From: Lachnospiraceae bacterium UBA3273
GTDB taxonomy: Bacteria; Bacillota; Clostridia; Lachnospirales; Lachnospiraceae
Direction of reading: 5' to 3'
Length of the DNA: 64,000 nucleotides
Assembly: GCA_002362385.1 (NCBI GenBank)
Contig: DEUB01000055.1
Location: forward strand, 67,538 to 131,537
Shown here one piece after another: positions 1 through 9,372 of the stretch. Numbering within the stretch: the stretch's first letter is position 1; every line of letters starts with the position of its first letter. The position numbers and the translations under genes are program-made. The notes under the pieces are model-generated. The model was not told where the DNA came from. It made no database searches and worked only from the letters and a program-made list of their open reading frames with translations.

Positions 1-817
1 AGGGAATATAAGGATACGGTATTCCGCCTTTTATTCAGTGACAGGAAAAGGGCCTTGTCACTTTACAACGGAATCAATGGCACGGATTATCAGGACGAAT
101 CCCTGGTAGAATTCAATACGTTAGAGAATGCCATTTATATGAATCTGCATAATGACATTTCCTTTGTGATCGTTAATCAGATCCATTTATATGAACATCA
201 GTCCACGTTGCCTGTTAACCTGCCCTTACGGGATTTGTTGTACATAGCGGATATTCTGCAAAAGACGATTATGGATAAAACGATTTACAGCAGAAGACGG
301 CTGATGATTCCCAATCCCAACTTTGTCGTATTTTTATCCCGATATCGGAATAAGTGTTTTATAACGGGCAGGAAAAAATGGCTGAACGGGTGGAACTGAA
401 GCTGTCGGACAGTTTTCTGGTCCCGACGGATAATCCGGAACTGGAATTGAAGGTAACCGTTCTGAACATTAATGAAGGAATGAATGACATGATGCGGTTG
501 TAAAAGCGGTAGACGAGTGTATTAGGGAAGATATATTAAGAGAGTTTCTTATGGAGCAGAAAGCCGAGGTGATCAAAGTGAGTATTTATGAATTTGATGA
601 AGAGCGTGAAATGAGGCTGATCAGGGAGGATGAGCGTGAGATCGGAAGGGAAGAGGGAATAGAAATTGGAAAAGCATCAGGCAGAGAAGAGGGCAAACAA
701 AAAATATTACTGTTAAGCAGAATGCTTTTAGACGCTGACCGCATAGATGACTTAAAGAGAGCGACTGATGACGCAGCGTATTTAGAGGAACTGTGCCGGG
801 AATACAGCATTACGTAA
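1..817 (+). pseudogene. Rpn-family (PD-(D/E)XK) nuclease, decayed; 5' end outside window
   Basis: Three reading frames together spell one Rpn-type recombination-promoting nuclease/putative transposase. Frame 1 (1-399) gives the N-terminal part with the family-like stretches 'KDTVFRLLFSD', 'TLENAIYMN' and 'HQSTLPVNLPLRD'. Frame 3 resumes at about 357 with 'FYNGQEKMAERVELKLSDSF' and 'VTVLNIN' and stops at 501. Frame 2 (from about 497 to 817) gives the C-terminal tail 'AVDECIRED...VSIYEFDEE'. Between the first two parts lies about 25 extra bases holding the palindrome CCGATATCGG. Between the second and third, roughly 30 family residues appear missing. The nuclease cannot be made whole. The C-terminal tail keeps a GAGGTGA site before GTG 578. 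A related remnant lies at 41831-42112. Confidence 0.8.
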
Positions 818-862
818 GTTGTGTGATGATAGAATAAAGGATAAATGGGGAAGATAAATAAG

Positions 863-1992
863 ATGAGGAAGATACTGATCATCTGCCTGTGCGCTGCGAT
901 TTTTGCGGCTGCGGAAGGAGCAACGGCGGGTCAGAAAAAGAAGAAAGCGAAAAAGTGGCAAAACTGGACGAGATCGGAAACAAAGATTCAGGTACGGGCG
1001 GCAGCAGAGAGACTGCATCTTTGGAGGATGCCTATCTTGCCTATCTGGACGGTTTTAAGCCTGCAGGCGACTGTACCTACAGCCTGATCTATGTGGATGA
1101 GGACGATACGCCGGAGCTGGTCATTAACAGCGGTTATGAAGCCGGCGGATGCATCCTTTTAACGTTTCATGAGGGCGTTTTGGACGAATGGCAGTCAAGC
1201 CGTCTGAATTTTACCTATATCGAGAAGGGAAACCTGATTTGTAATTCGGATGGTAATATGGGATATTACTATGATTATGTGTATACGATTCAAGATGGAA
1301 AATGGGAATATGTTGACGGCGGAGTATGGGGCGACCCTTCGGACGGACCGCAGTTTGATGAAAATGAGGAATATATCTATGTGTACCAATGGGACGGGGA
1401 AGAGGTAAGCGAGGAGGAGTACGGGAATCGCCTTAATGAGGTATATCCTTTAGATCAGGCGAGACAGGCGGAAAAATACTATATTCTAAAGGAAATCCGT
1501 TCCGTTTTGGAAACAGGAGATGTGACCTCGGCGGGACATCAGTATGAATTGGTGGTAGAGGATCTGACATGGAAGGAAGCGGAGGCCCTATGCCGGGAAA
1601 AAGGCGGTTATTTGGCTACGATTACCACATGGGAGGAAATGGAACGTATTCAGGAGCAGATGATTTTAGAAGATAAGGAGAACGTCACATTTTTTGTGGG
1701 AGCCAATAATGAGGAAAGCGATAATACCTTTGGATATCACTGGATCGAACCGGGCGGGGAAACTTATGATATGCTGTATTTATATGATGCACTGTTTGGC
1801 TTCTGGTTGGAGGGAGAACCCAGTTATACCGGACTGACAGAGGACGGCGAAGAAGTTGACGAAGACTATCTTGTTTTGTTTTACCGGAAATCCGATGAAC
1901 GATGTTATTTAAACGATGTGCCCAATGATATTTTATCCGCCGCGCCTTCCTATGCAGGAAAAGTGGGATATATCTGTGAATATGAAGAATAA
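863..1992 (+). pseudogene. Lipoprotein with C-type lectin-like domain, frameshifted in the signal peptide
   Basis: The long frame (889-1992, 367 codons) has no plausible start of its own. ATG 863, in another frame, opens a signal peptide (MRKILIICLCAAIFA). Adding one base near 910 joins the two and creates a lipobox reading F-A-A-C-G-R-S, so a one-base deletion (or a sequencing error) is the simplest reading. The mature part has an acidic linker, an unassigned domain, and at its C-terminus a C-type-lectin-like domain: 'TWKEAEALCREKGGYLATITTWEE', a GANN stretch, 'EGEPSY', an N-D-V-P-N-D loop and a final 'GYICEYE'. Such domains are often ligand-binding, extracellular modules. It is probably cell-surface if expressed; the ligand is unknown. 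It converges on the degV gene. Confidence 0.7.
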
Positions 1993-2035
1993 ATGATTTG
2001 AAAATCTATATCGGGTCCGTATTGGATAATAGAAA

Positions 2036-2106
2036 AAGACCGGCTGTTTCGGAATCTGCAGTTGTCGAAAAGCAATATGACTGCAGGTTATGAAGCGGCC
2101 GGCCTT
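2036..2106. terminator. Bidirectional terminator between convergent genes
   Basis: Bases 2036-2050 pair with 2092-2106 (15 positions, one A/C mismatch, two G-U pairs). The enclosed loop holds a second perfect 7-bp hairpin (2056-2062 with 2080-2086, arm CTGCAGT). An A-run lies to the left and a T-rich run to the right, so it can serve both the lectin-domain gene and degV on the other strand. Confidence 0.6.
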
Positions 2107-2113
2107 GTATTTC

Positions 2114-3028
2114 TTATTTGTTTGATGCATGGATCGCTTTTTCGATGATCCCGAACCCAAGGGGATAAGGGCCTGTATGTACTGCAATGGTGGCTCCAAT
2201 CTGGTAGACGGGCATTTCGCTTATTTCATATCCTTTTTCACGTAGAAAAGATACGGCCTGGTCTCTAAAAGCAATTCCTTCTTCCATATCATATCCATAG
2301 CCTACCGCAAGGCTGTAACAGTCAATTGGAAGGCTGCTTTCCCGCAGATATTCCAAAAGGAGGTCCATGACTTTCTTTAAAGTGCGTTTCCGTCCTCTGT
2401 CAATGCCGGAGGGAAAGATCTCGCCCTGTCTTAAAGTGATCAGGGGGCGGATATCCAGAACGCTTCCGGCAAGGGCGGACACTTTTCCAATCCGGCCGCC
2501 GTGTTTTAAATATTCCATATTACCCACGGTAAAGAAAATCCTTCCGGTGCTTTTTATTTCTTCCAGCCGGGCTATGGCGTCCTGATAAGAGAATCCGTGG
2601 TCCCGGAGGTTGGCGGCTTCCAGTACGTATTGTCCCTGAAGGACTGTATTGATCGTAGCGTCAATAACGGTAATTTCCACTTGGGGGTATTTTTCCTGTA
2701 TAAGTGTTCTGGCATTTATGGCGGACTGCATGGAGCCGCTGAATTTGGTGGTAATGCAGATACAGATCACAGGAACGCCCGCTTTGGCAAAGGGCAGGAA
2801 TACCTCCTCATAATCCTTTATGGACGGCATGGAAGATTTGGGGTATACCCTCTTTTTTTCTACCATCTGCTGATAGAAGTCCCGGATGCCGATTTCCACA
2901 TTTTCTTTGAAATAATGCGTATCATCAAAGGATACATAAAAGGGGACAACTGTAATATTCTTTTCCCGCACCAGTTCTTGGGGCAGATCGCAGGAGCCGT
3001 CGCTGATGATATGAAACGATTCTCTCAT
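2114..3028 (-). CDS. DegV family fatty-acid-binding protein
   Basis: 304-aa cytosolic protein of the DegV family, whose members bind a long-chain fatty acid and in Gram-positives act as FakB-type carriers presenting fatty acids to the kinase FakA. The N-terminus 'HIISDGSCDLPQELV' and the segments 'TTKFSGSMQSA', 'YLKHGGRIGKVSAL' and 'HTGPYPLGFG' follow the two-domain DegV pattern. I chose ATG 3028 because AGAAGG precedes it at 7 bases; a longer frame back to 3070 lacks such a site. No fakA is in the window. A second, diverged DegV protein is encoded at 60230. Carrier function is inferred from family. Confidence 0.92.
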   Translation of the reverse strand: MRESFHIISDGSCDLPQELVREKNITVVPFYVSFDDTHYFKENVEIGIRDFYQQMVEKKRVYPKSSMPSIKDYEEVFLPFAKAGVPVICICITTKFSGSMQSAINARTLIQEKYPQVEITVIDATINTVLQGQYVLEAANLRDHGFSYQDAIARLEEIKSTGRIFFTVGNMEYLKHGGRIGKVSALAGSVLDIRPLITLRQGEIFPSGIDRGRKRTLKKVMDLLLEYLRESSLPIDCYSLAVGYGYDMEEGIAFRDQAVSFLREKGYEISEMPVYQIGATIAVHTGPYPLGFGIIEKAIHASNK

Positions 3029-3391
3029 GTAAAAACCTTCTTTGTGTAAATTGTACCGTTGCTGTCTCAAAATTACATAACAGCTTTTCTGGTATATAGA
3101 ATACTATGTTTGCAAAGAAAAATCAATCTTTATATCACATAAATATTGCACTATGGAGAAAAACGAACTGCTATTTGTGGTTTTAAATACTACATATTAC
3201 ACGACAAAGCATGAAAACAATTAAATTATTTGTACGGAAAATGCGGGTCATAATCAAAAAATGAAAAAAGGATGATATTATGATCGGATCGTTTTGTCGT
3301 TAAATATTCTGTGGTACAATAGTGTTGATGGGAAAATGCCATACAGGTTCGGGAACAGCATGATATTCTATAGTCAGGGAGGGGAAATGTA
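3029..3391. other. Divergent intergenic region, AT-rich
   Basis: 363 bp separate degV (-) from the lipoprotein gene (+). The right end carries a fair promoter for the lipoprotein: TTTGTC at 3293-3298, 16 bp, TACAAT at 3315-3320, then GGAGGGG before ATG 3392. I found no convincing degV promoter, repeat or small ORF in the remainder. Confidence 0.5.
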
Positions 3392-4855
3392 ATGAAAAAA
3401 AGGGCTTTTGCAGTATTTCTTGTTGTAGTAATCGGATTATCTTTGGCCGCCTGTGGTAAGGGGGAGAGAGTTTCAGAAACGGATATATCTGAAAATGAGA
3501 AGGTTGAGCTAGAGGAATCTCAGAATGCATTGACTACGGATATTGAAAATGAGAATATAGTTACACAACAGGAAGAAGACAGGGATAAAGCCGTTCAGGA
3601 ATGGGAATTTAAGACTACGGCATCTATTGAAGAAACGGTACTTTTAGATGAAAATGATATAAAGATCACAGCCACGGGGCTAAAGTATACCGACGACTCC
3701 GTTGAGTTAGAATTGACCATTGAGAATCATACTGATAAAGACCTTTCTTTTGTCAGCGGTATTACCGGAAGTAACAGAAATGCTGTCAATGGATATATGC
3801 TTCCTGACAGTTACGGGTACTGGCATATAGAGGTTGATGCAGGAAAAAGGGAAGACACATCCTATAGTTTTGATATAGACGAGCTTTTGATTTATGGAAT
3901 TACGGAAATAGCCGATATTCAGATGGGATTTTTTGTGCAGGATGAAGAATATGATTACACGATATATGGTCCTTTACAGATTAAAACCTCGGCGGCGGAA
4001 TCTCATGATTATGGGACAAATACGTATCAAAAAATCATGTCTGGAGGCGTGCTGGAGAAAATCGGTAATTGTACCATAAACTATTATGGCGAAGATGAAT
4101 TATATGATCATAACGGAGTCAGGATCGTATCTGAAGCTCTGATAACGAATCAATATGGGGAAAAGGTGGTTCTTTTAGAGATCGTAAACGATTCATCTGA
4201 AATTGTATACGGCACGGTAACAGAAATTTCGGTAAACGGTCTGATCGTGTCTGACAGCGAAGTGACGATGGGAGTGGATGATTCCATAAACCCCGGAACT
4301 CGCCGTATCAAGGCGTGGACGCTGAATGAAATTCTTCGTGCGGATTTTCTGGAAGTGTTTGGGATTTCTGATGTGGGAGAATTTTCATGTTTGTTTACTG
4401 TAAATGATGAAGACTATAGGGAGAGTATTTCACAGGAGGAGATCAGTTTTAAAATTTCAGAAGAAGCATCGCTTTTTGATGCCGACGGTGTGGAAGTATA
4501 TAACGAAAATGGAATACGCATTATTTCAAAAGGATTGTTTGAAGCTTATTATGAGTACAGCAGTGATATAGAAATAGTGCTTTTGATAGAGAATCATTCC
4601 TCAGAAGAAATATATATTGATGTTGCCGGCCATTCGGTTTTCATTAACGGTTCTATGAGAGATAATATGACTGTTGGTCAAAAAGTGCCCTCCGAAAAGT
4701 ATGCTGCTGTTGATGTGGAGTTGGATGCATCGGGGCTGGATGAAACAGGGATCCATGATATAGATGATATCAAAGAAGCAGAGATCGCTTTTCAAATAAA
4801 GGATGCAGAAGGAAATGTCATTGCACAGCCATTGGTCTCTGTTGATTATCAATAA
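3392..4855 (+). CDS. Lipoprotein with three tandem beta-sandwich-like repeats, function unknown
   Basis: 487 aa. A type II signal peptide ends in the lipobox L-A-A-C (Cys about residue 21), so the protein is membrane-anchored outside the cell. A highly acidic linker follows (about 22-85). Then come three related segments of about 115-125 residues, beginning 'NDIKITATGLKY', 'NGVRIVSEALIT' and 'NGIRIISKGLFE'. Each continues with an E-[IL]-x-[IL]-[EV]-N-[HD] strand and ends in an acidic 'F-x-V/I-x-D' strand, which suggests an Ig-like or DUF5067/DUF4352-like fold. No catalytic motif is visible. GGAGGGG precedes the start. Its stop overlaps that of the convergent CDF gene by 7 bp. Function is not recognised. 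Confidence 0.75.
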   Translation: MKKRAFAVFLVVVIGLSLAACGKGERVSETDISENEKVELEESQNALTTDIENENIVTQQEEDRDKAVQEWEFKTTASIEETVLLDENDIKITATGLKYTDDSVELELTIENHTDKDLSFVSGITGSNRNAVNGYMLPDSYGYWHIEVDAGKREDTSYSFDIDELLIYGITEIADIQMGFFVQDEEYDYTIYGPLQIKTSAAESHDYGTNTYQKIMSGGVLEKIGNCTINYYGEDELYDHNGVRIVSEALITNQYGEKVVLLEIVNDSSEIVYGTVTEISVNGLIVSDSEVTMGVDDSINPGTRRIKAWTLNEILRADFLEVFGISDVGEFSCLFTVNDEDYRESISQEEISFKISEEASLFDADGVEVYNENGIRIISKGLFEAYYEYSSDIEIVLLIENHSSEEIYIDVAGHSVFINGSMRDNMTVGQKVPSEKYAAVDVELDASGLDETGIHDIDDIKEAEIAFQIKDAEGNVIAQPLVSVDYQ

Positions 4856-6015
4856 TATGCCTTATCCACCTGAATAACCCCGTAATAACTGTCATCAATA
4901 TCATGAATGCGTTTCTGCAGGTAATGAACGACCTCTTCATCGCTCATTTTAAATTCAAAGGGAAGAAGTACGTCAAAAATGATATTGGTATGGGTAGGAC
5001 CCGGAACTACACGGAAGTCGTGGAGCTTGACAGAGGAATCCAGCGTTTTCAAGATAGATTCTATCCGGCCGTGGAGGCTGTCCGTTAAGGGATCGTTAAC
5101 AAGGATGGGATCCATATGTATGACCGCTTCGCAATGACATTCTTTTGCCAGTTCTTTCTCAATGTTGTCGATCATATCGTGGATTTCCATAATATTTCCC
5201 CTGGAATCCACTTCCGCATGAAGGGAAACCATGACCCTGCCGGGGCCGTAATCGTGGACGATCAGATCGTGAATGCCCAGCACTCCGTCATAGGAGGTAA
5301 CGAGGGCTTCAACCTGCTCGATGAATTCCTTCTTGGGAGACTGGCCCAAAAGAGGGGAAATCGTATCTTTTGCGGCGCTGTATCCTGCGTAGAGAATGAA
5401 TGCACCTACGGCAACGCCGCACCAGCCGTCAATATTAAGGCTGGTAAATCTGCACACCAGTGTGGAAATGAGAACCACAAGAGTTGCCAGGGAATCGCTT
5501 AAGGAATCCGTAGCGGTTGCTTTCATGGCGGCGGATTCGATTTTTCTGCCCACAGAGGTATTATAAAATGTCATGTAGAGCTTTACGCAGATAGAAGCAA
5601 TGAGAATACCGATCACAAGGGGATCGGAGTTGATCGTTTCAGGATGTATGATCTTGCCTATGGAAGACTTTACCAGTTCAAAGCCCATAAAGATAATGGC
5701 TATGGAAACAAGGAAGCCGGAAATATATTCGATCCTGCCGTGGCCGAAGGGATGATGGATATCCGGCTTTTGCCCCGCCATCTGGAAACCCACCAGTGTA
5801 ATAAAGGAAGAGCCTGCGTCGGAGAGGTTGTTCAGGGCGTCGGCGGTAATGGCGATGGAGTTGCTGATAAAGCCTGCAAAGAATTTGCCTGCAAAAAGGC
5901 ATAAGTTCAAAAAGATCCCTACAGCGCCGCACATAACCCCATAGGCTTTGCGTACGTCTTGAGAAGCTGTATCATCTTTGTCAGTGATCAGTAAGCTGCT
6001 TAATAAAGTAATCAT
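4849..6015 (-). CDS. Cation diffusion facilitator exporter, probably Mn2+ type
   Basis: 388-aa CDF-family metal/proton antiporter of the plasma membrane: about six transmembrane helices (residues about 28-220), then a cytosolic ferredoxin-like dimerisation domain ('HDLIVHDYGPGRVMVSLHAEVD'). The helix-2 site reads N62-x3-D66 and the helix-5 site D170-x3-D174. An N-D/D-D set is typical of Mn2+ exporters such as pneumococcal MntE, whereas Zn exporters usually carry histidines; the Mn assignment is therefore inference from ligands. The start is weakly supported: an AAAGGGG lies about 15 bases upstream of ATG 6015. The gene is convergent with the repeat lipoprotein and divergent from the 970-aa membrane protein. 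Confidence 0.88.
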   Translation of the reverse strand: MITLLSSLLITDKDDTASQDVRKAYGVMCGAVGIFLNLCLFAGKFFAGFISNSIAITADALNNLSDAGSSFITLVGFQMAGQKPDIHHPFGHGRIEYISGFLVSIAIIFMGFELVKSSIGKIIHPETINSDPLVIGILIASICVKLYMTFYNTSVGRKIESAAMKATATDSLSDSLATLVVLISTLVCRFTSLNIDGWCGVAVGAFILYAGYSAAKDTISPLLGQSPKKEFIEQVEALVTSYDGVLGIHDLIVHDYGPGRVMVSLHAEVDSRGNIMEIHDMIDNIEKELAKECHCEAVIHMDPILVNDPLTDSLHGRIESILKTLDSSVKLHDFRVVPGPTHTNIIFDVLLPFEFKMSDEEVVHYLQKRIHDIDDSYYGVIQVDKAYY

Positions 6016-6213
6016 GATAGTATTATGTACCCCTTTATGTCTGATATTATATTTTATGTAATTCCATTTTTTTGTAAATAACAGGCCGGAAAATGTGCCG
6101 GTACAATGATAGGTTTTTGCCTGTTTTTACTGATTTTACTTATTTTAAACCAAGTGCCGGGATTTCGCAATATGAAGATGGTCTTATGCAGAACAATGGG
6201 AATATGGCAGAAC

Positions 6214-6242
6214 TTGTCAATATTCCCCAAATATGCTATGAT
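6214..6242 (+). promoter_or_regulatory. SigA-type promoter with extended -10
   Basis: TTGTCA at 6214-6219, 17-bp spacer, TATGAT at 6237-6242, with TGC just before the -10 (extended -10). It lies about 40 bp upstream of ATG 6284. Confidence 0.75.
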
Positions 6243-6283
6243 TCCAAGGATATGAAAGCATAAAATGTCGGGGGTAGTATATA

Positions 6284-9196
6284 ATGGGGCATCATAAAAA
6301 AAAGACCGGCTTTATTACATGGAATATATGGACGATATTTCTGTTTATTATCTTGGTTTTAAGCATTGCCTGTATGGGAGGAATTGCCTGGGTACGACAA
6401 AATTACCACAGCTTTCAGGACTTTATCGTAGGCGAAGTGGCTTATACCGGTACAAATAAATCTGGAGAATGGATCTTATTCTGGGCGCTTCTGGTATCGG
6501 GCTGCGTTCTGGCTGTTATTCTGGCATGTGTGGAGAAGCGCCATGAATACGGGAAGGAATCGGGAAAAGAAAACGGCAGGAGAAAGTGGCTGTTTTTGGC
6601 GCTCCTTTGTTTTCTGCCCATGCTTACCCATCTTGTGATTTACGGCAGGACAACGGATATCATGATAATGCTCACAGCAATGACGGCGGGCATTGTTCTT
6701 ATATACAGAGAAAAAAGCCTGTATATGGCCGCCCTGTATCTGTGCCTTTACTTTGCCGTTGAAAGTGCGGCAGTCCTGGCCGCTCTGGTTTTTCATGTCT
6801 ACGTGCTGGGAGATTACGGGGTGCTTTTGGCTTCAGCCTGTATCTTTATCATTCTCTCCTGTCTGCTGCACAGGCTTCCGGGGGATAAAAAAAAGTTTTA
6901 CGAAAGGCTTCTTGCGGTTTTACAGATCCCGGTCCCGGCTTTACTTCTTATTTATTTAAAAGATCAATATGCATATGAGGGATATACCTTTCAGGTAAAT
7001 TTTCCGCGCCGTTATGTCGTGATCGTTTGCTGCCTGACGGCGATCATGGCGGCCTGCCAGTTAATAAAAGCTGCCGGGGTATTTAGAGGTAAGACGACAT
7101 CGGGAAAACGGATATGGTTTCCAACGGTTTTTTCTACGTTCGCCTTTATATCCTATATGCCTCCTGCCATGCTGGTGCAGTCAGATCTGCATCATCACGG
7201 GGAGCAGATCCTTCCGTGGCAGCAGATCGTTATGCTGGGACAAAAGGCTTATGAAGAATATTCGCCTGCTTCCGGGCTTTTTCCCATGCTGACAGGAGCG
7301 GTAAACAGCCTGGTTTTCCATGGGAGGGCCGTGGAATACGGAATCAGTTATGTGCTTGTGGCTCTGTTAGTTGAAAGTATTATCATATACCTTCTGTATA
7401 TAAGGCTGGGCGGGGAATGGACTTTTTTTGCGGCGGTAGTTTTTCATATGCCTGTTTACTGCAGGACATGGATCTTATTACCGGTACTTCTCATATTGTC
7501 AGAAGGACACTTAATAAAGAAGCGGGGCAGATGGCTCCTGTGCTGGGTGTTTTTATGCTTTTTATCAGGGCTGTATTATCCTTTGTTCGGTGTAGCTCTG
7601 CTGCTTGGCACATTTCCTTTTGGGGCGATCCAGCTGATCGAGTTTATCAGAAACAGGGAATGGAAGGAAAGCAGATGGCCGGAATGGCTTTCAGGCGGCG
7701 GACTGCTTTTGATGATCGGCCTTTTAACACCGCTTCTTTACCGTATGGCAAAACATGTCCTGTCTCTGGCAGGGCAGTCCATAGATGCGGACGGAATGGC
7801 GGTCATAGGAAACGAGCCGCCCGGATGGTTTATGCCTTATCTTTCGCATTGGAAGGGGTATGAACAGCTGTATTATATTCTGCGCATCCTCTTAGGCAGT
7901 CTGTTTGTTATCATGGCTGTTTATTTTCTGGTCAGGTATTTAAAGGTGAATAAAGAGCGCAGGAAGCTTTTGAACGGGCAATTTTTGCTGCTTGGCAGTA
8001 TTCCGGCCGTTTTATGCATTTGTTATACTTACACTATGGTCTGTATGGACGAGGACTGGGTGGGGAATCTTTTATCCCGTTCCGGCCATGTTATTTTATT
8101 CGTATGCGGCCTGGCGGGGCTTGTGGTCTTGTTTGAAGCCGGAAAGGAACTGCTTGGGAGAAAGAATCAGGCCCTATTGATCGCAATGGCTTTCAGTATT
8201 CCTTTTTTGCTTTTCTACGAATGCGGCGATTACGGATTTCCCTTTCTGGAAGGGGCAACGGACGGGGAGTCCTATGTGATAGGAGAATACAGCGCCAAGC
8301 TGCAGCCTTATGAGGTAAAGAGCAGTTATGTCATGGTAACGGATGAGATCAAAGGGCAGTATCCCCATGTGGATTTTGACAGGATAGGGGATGGATTTAT
8401 AGAACTAGAGACCCTGCAGCATCTGGATAAATATGCGTTTATTTACGAATATCTGAGGCAGTATGACGAACAGATAGAAATGCTCGGTTTTGAGCAGTCC
8501 CAGTTTTATTACTTTCTCTTAAATGAAAAGGCCGTGTATTCGGGAAGGACGGCCATAGCCAAAAGCAGGAAGGCATCCGAGGCGGTTATTACCGCCATAG
8601 ATCCGGAGCATACTGTAGTCAGACAGGGAATATCGACCTTAGAGCAGTATTATCTGTACCGCTTTTTTGTGCAGGCGGGATATGTTTACAGTGAAGAGCT
8701 TGGAATTTATATGCCGGGGAGCCTGTACCGTCAAATCTACGGCTGTGACGGTTCCTTAGCCGGTTCAACCTGGGCCCAGCCGTCAGACTGCGGCCTGGTG
8801 GCGGATGCTTTCGGCAAATCCCTTGATTCCATGGAAACCTGCGAAAAGACACAAGAGGATATAGAAAACGACATCAACATACAGGTCTCCGATGAAAATA
8901 CCGCCGCAGTCCGTATTGAGACAAGCCGGCCCGTTGACGGGGGAAAGGCGGACTTTCTGTATATACGGTTAAAGAATGTACAGGGAGGTAAAATGGCGGT
9001 TTCCTTTAACGGTCCGGACGGGGAAGGCGGCGGTGGCGTAAGCTGTGACTGCGGGGACGGCAGTCTGCTTATTCCCGTGGGGACAAATCCTTTGTGGCTC
9101 CTTTCATCCCATACCCGGATCGACATACGGATAGAAGGGTGCAAAAGACCGCAGGATATAACGGTGGAAGAAGTGTCTTATTATCACTTAAAATGA
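6284..9196 (+). CDS. Large multi-pass membrane protein, unknown function (GT-C-like topology)
   Basis: 970 aa. Residues about 15-700 contain many hydrophobic helices separated by short loops: one N-terminal anchor, then a dense array between about 60 and 655. The last 300 residues form a soluble, probably extracytoplasmic domain with few hydrophobic stretches. This layout resembles polyprenyl-phosphate-dependent GT-C glycosyltransferases or surface-polymer assembly proteins, but I see no diagnostic catalytic motif and do not assign an activity. GGGGG lies about 9 bases before the ATG and a strong promoter lies at 6214-6242. It appears monocistronic, since gpmI downstream has its own promoter. 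Confidence 0.7.
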   Translation: MGHHKKKTGFITWNIWTIFLFIILVLSIACMGGIAWVRQNYHSFQDFIVGEVAYTGTNKSGEWILFWALLVSGCVLAVILACVEKRHEYGKESGKENGRRKWLFLALLCFLPMLTHLVIYGRTTDIMIMLTAMTAGIVLIYREKSLYMAALYLCLYFAVESAAVLAALVFHVYVLGDYGVLLASACIFIILSCLLHRLPGDKKKFYERLLAVLQIPVPALLLIYLKDQYAYEGYTFQVNFPRRYVVIVCCLTAIMAACQLIKAAGVFRGKTTSGKRIWFPTVFSTFAFISYMPPAMLVQSDLHHHGEQILPWQQIVMLGQKAYEEYSPASGLFPMLTGAVNSLVFHGRAVEYGISYVLVALLVESIIIYLLYIRLGGEWTFFAAVVFHMPVYCRTWILLPVLLILSEGHLIKKRGRWLLCWVFLCFLSGLYYPLFGVALLLGTFPFGAIQLIEFIRNREWKESRWPEWLSGGGLLLMIGLLTPLLYRMAKHVLSLAGQSIDADGMAVIGNEPPGWFMPYLSHWKGYEQLYYILRILLGSLFVIMAVYFLVRYLKVNKERRKLLNGQFLLLGSIPAVLCICYTYTMVCMDEDWVGNLLSRSGHVILFVCGLAGLVVLFEAGKELLGRKNQALLIAMAFSIPFLLFYECGDYGFPFLEGATDGESYVIGEYSAKLQPYEVKSSYVMVTDEIKGQYPHVDFDRIGDGFIELETLQHLDKYAFIYEYLRQYDEQIEMLGFEQSQFYYFLLNEKAVYSGRTAIAKSRKASEAVITAIDPEHTVVRQGISTLEQYYLYRFFVQAGYVYSEELGIYMPGSLYRQIYGCDGSLAGSTWAQPSDCGLVADAFGKSLDSMETCEKTQEDIENDINIQVSDENTAAVRIETSRPVDGGKADFLYIRLKNVQGGKMAVSFNGPDGEGGGGVSCDCGDGSLLIPVGTNPLWLLSSHTRIDIRIEGCKRPQDITVEEVSYYHLK

Positions 9197-9226
9197 TTGC
9201 CTTTTTGGGTTCCCGCGTAGTATAAT
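9197..9226 (+). promoter_or_regulatory. Putative gpmI promoter
   Basis: TTGCCT at 9197-9202, 18-bp spacer, TATAAT at 9221-9226. This predicts a leader of about 140 nt before the gpmI start at 9373. Confidence 0.6.
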
Positions 9227-9372
9227 GATTTGGGTTTATAAAGTAATCCCGCAAATATACAATAAGGACAGGAGCCCGGCAGGCATGAATTTGACGGCGG
9301 CAGGGACGGTTCTTTGAGCATTCGCTAAATGAATGGACAAAATGAAATTTATGATAGTAAAGGAGAATGGAA

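Noticed and set aside
2597..3049. 150-codon plus-strand open frame
   Set aside because: Antisense to degV, with no SD and no family resemblance.
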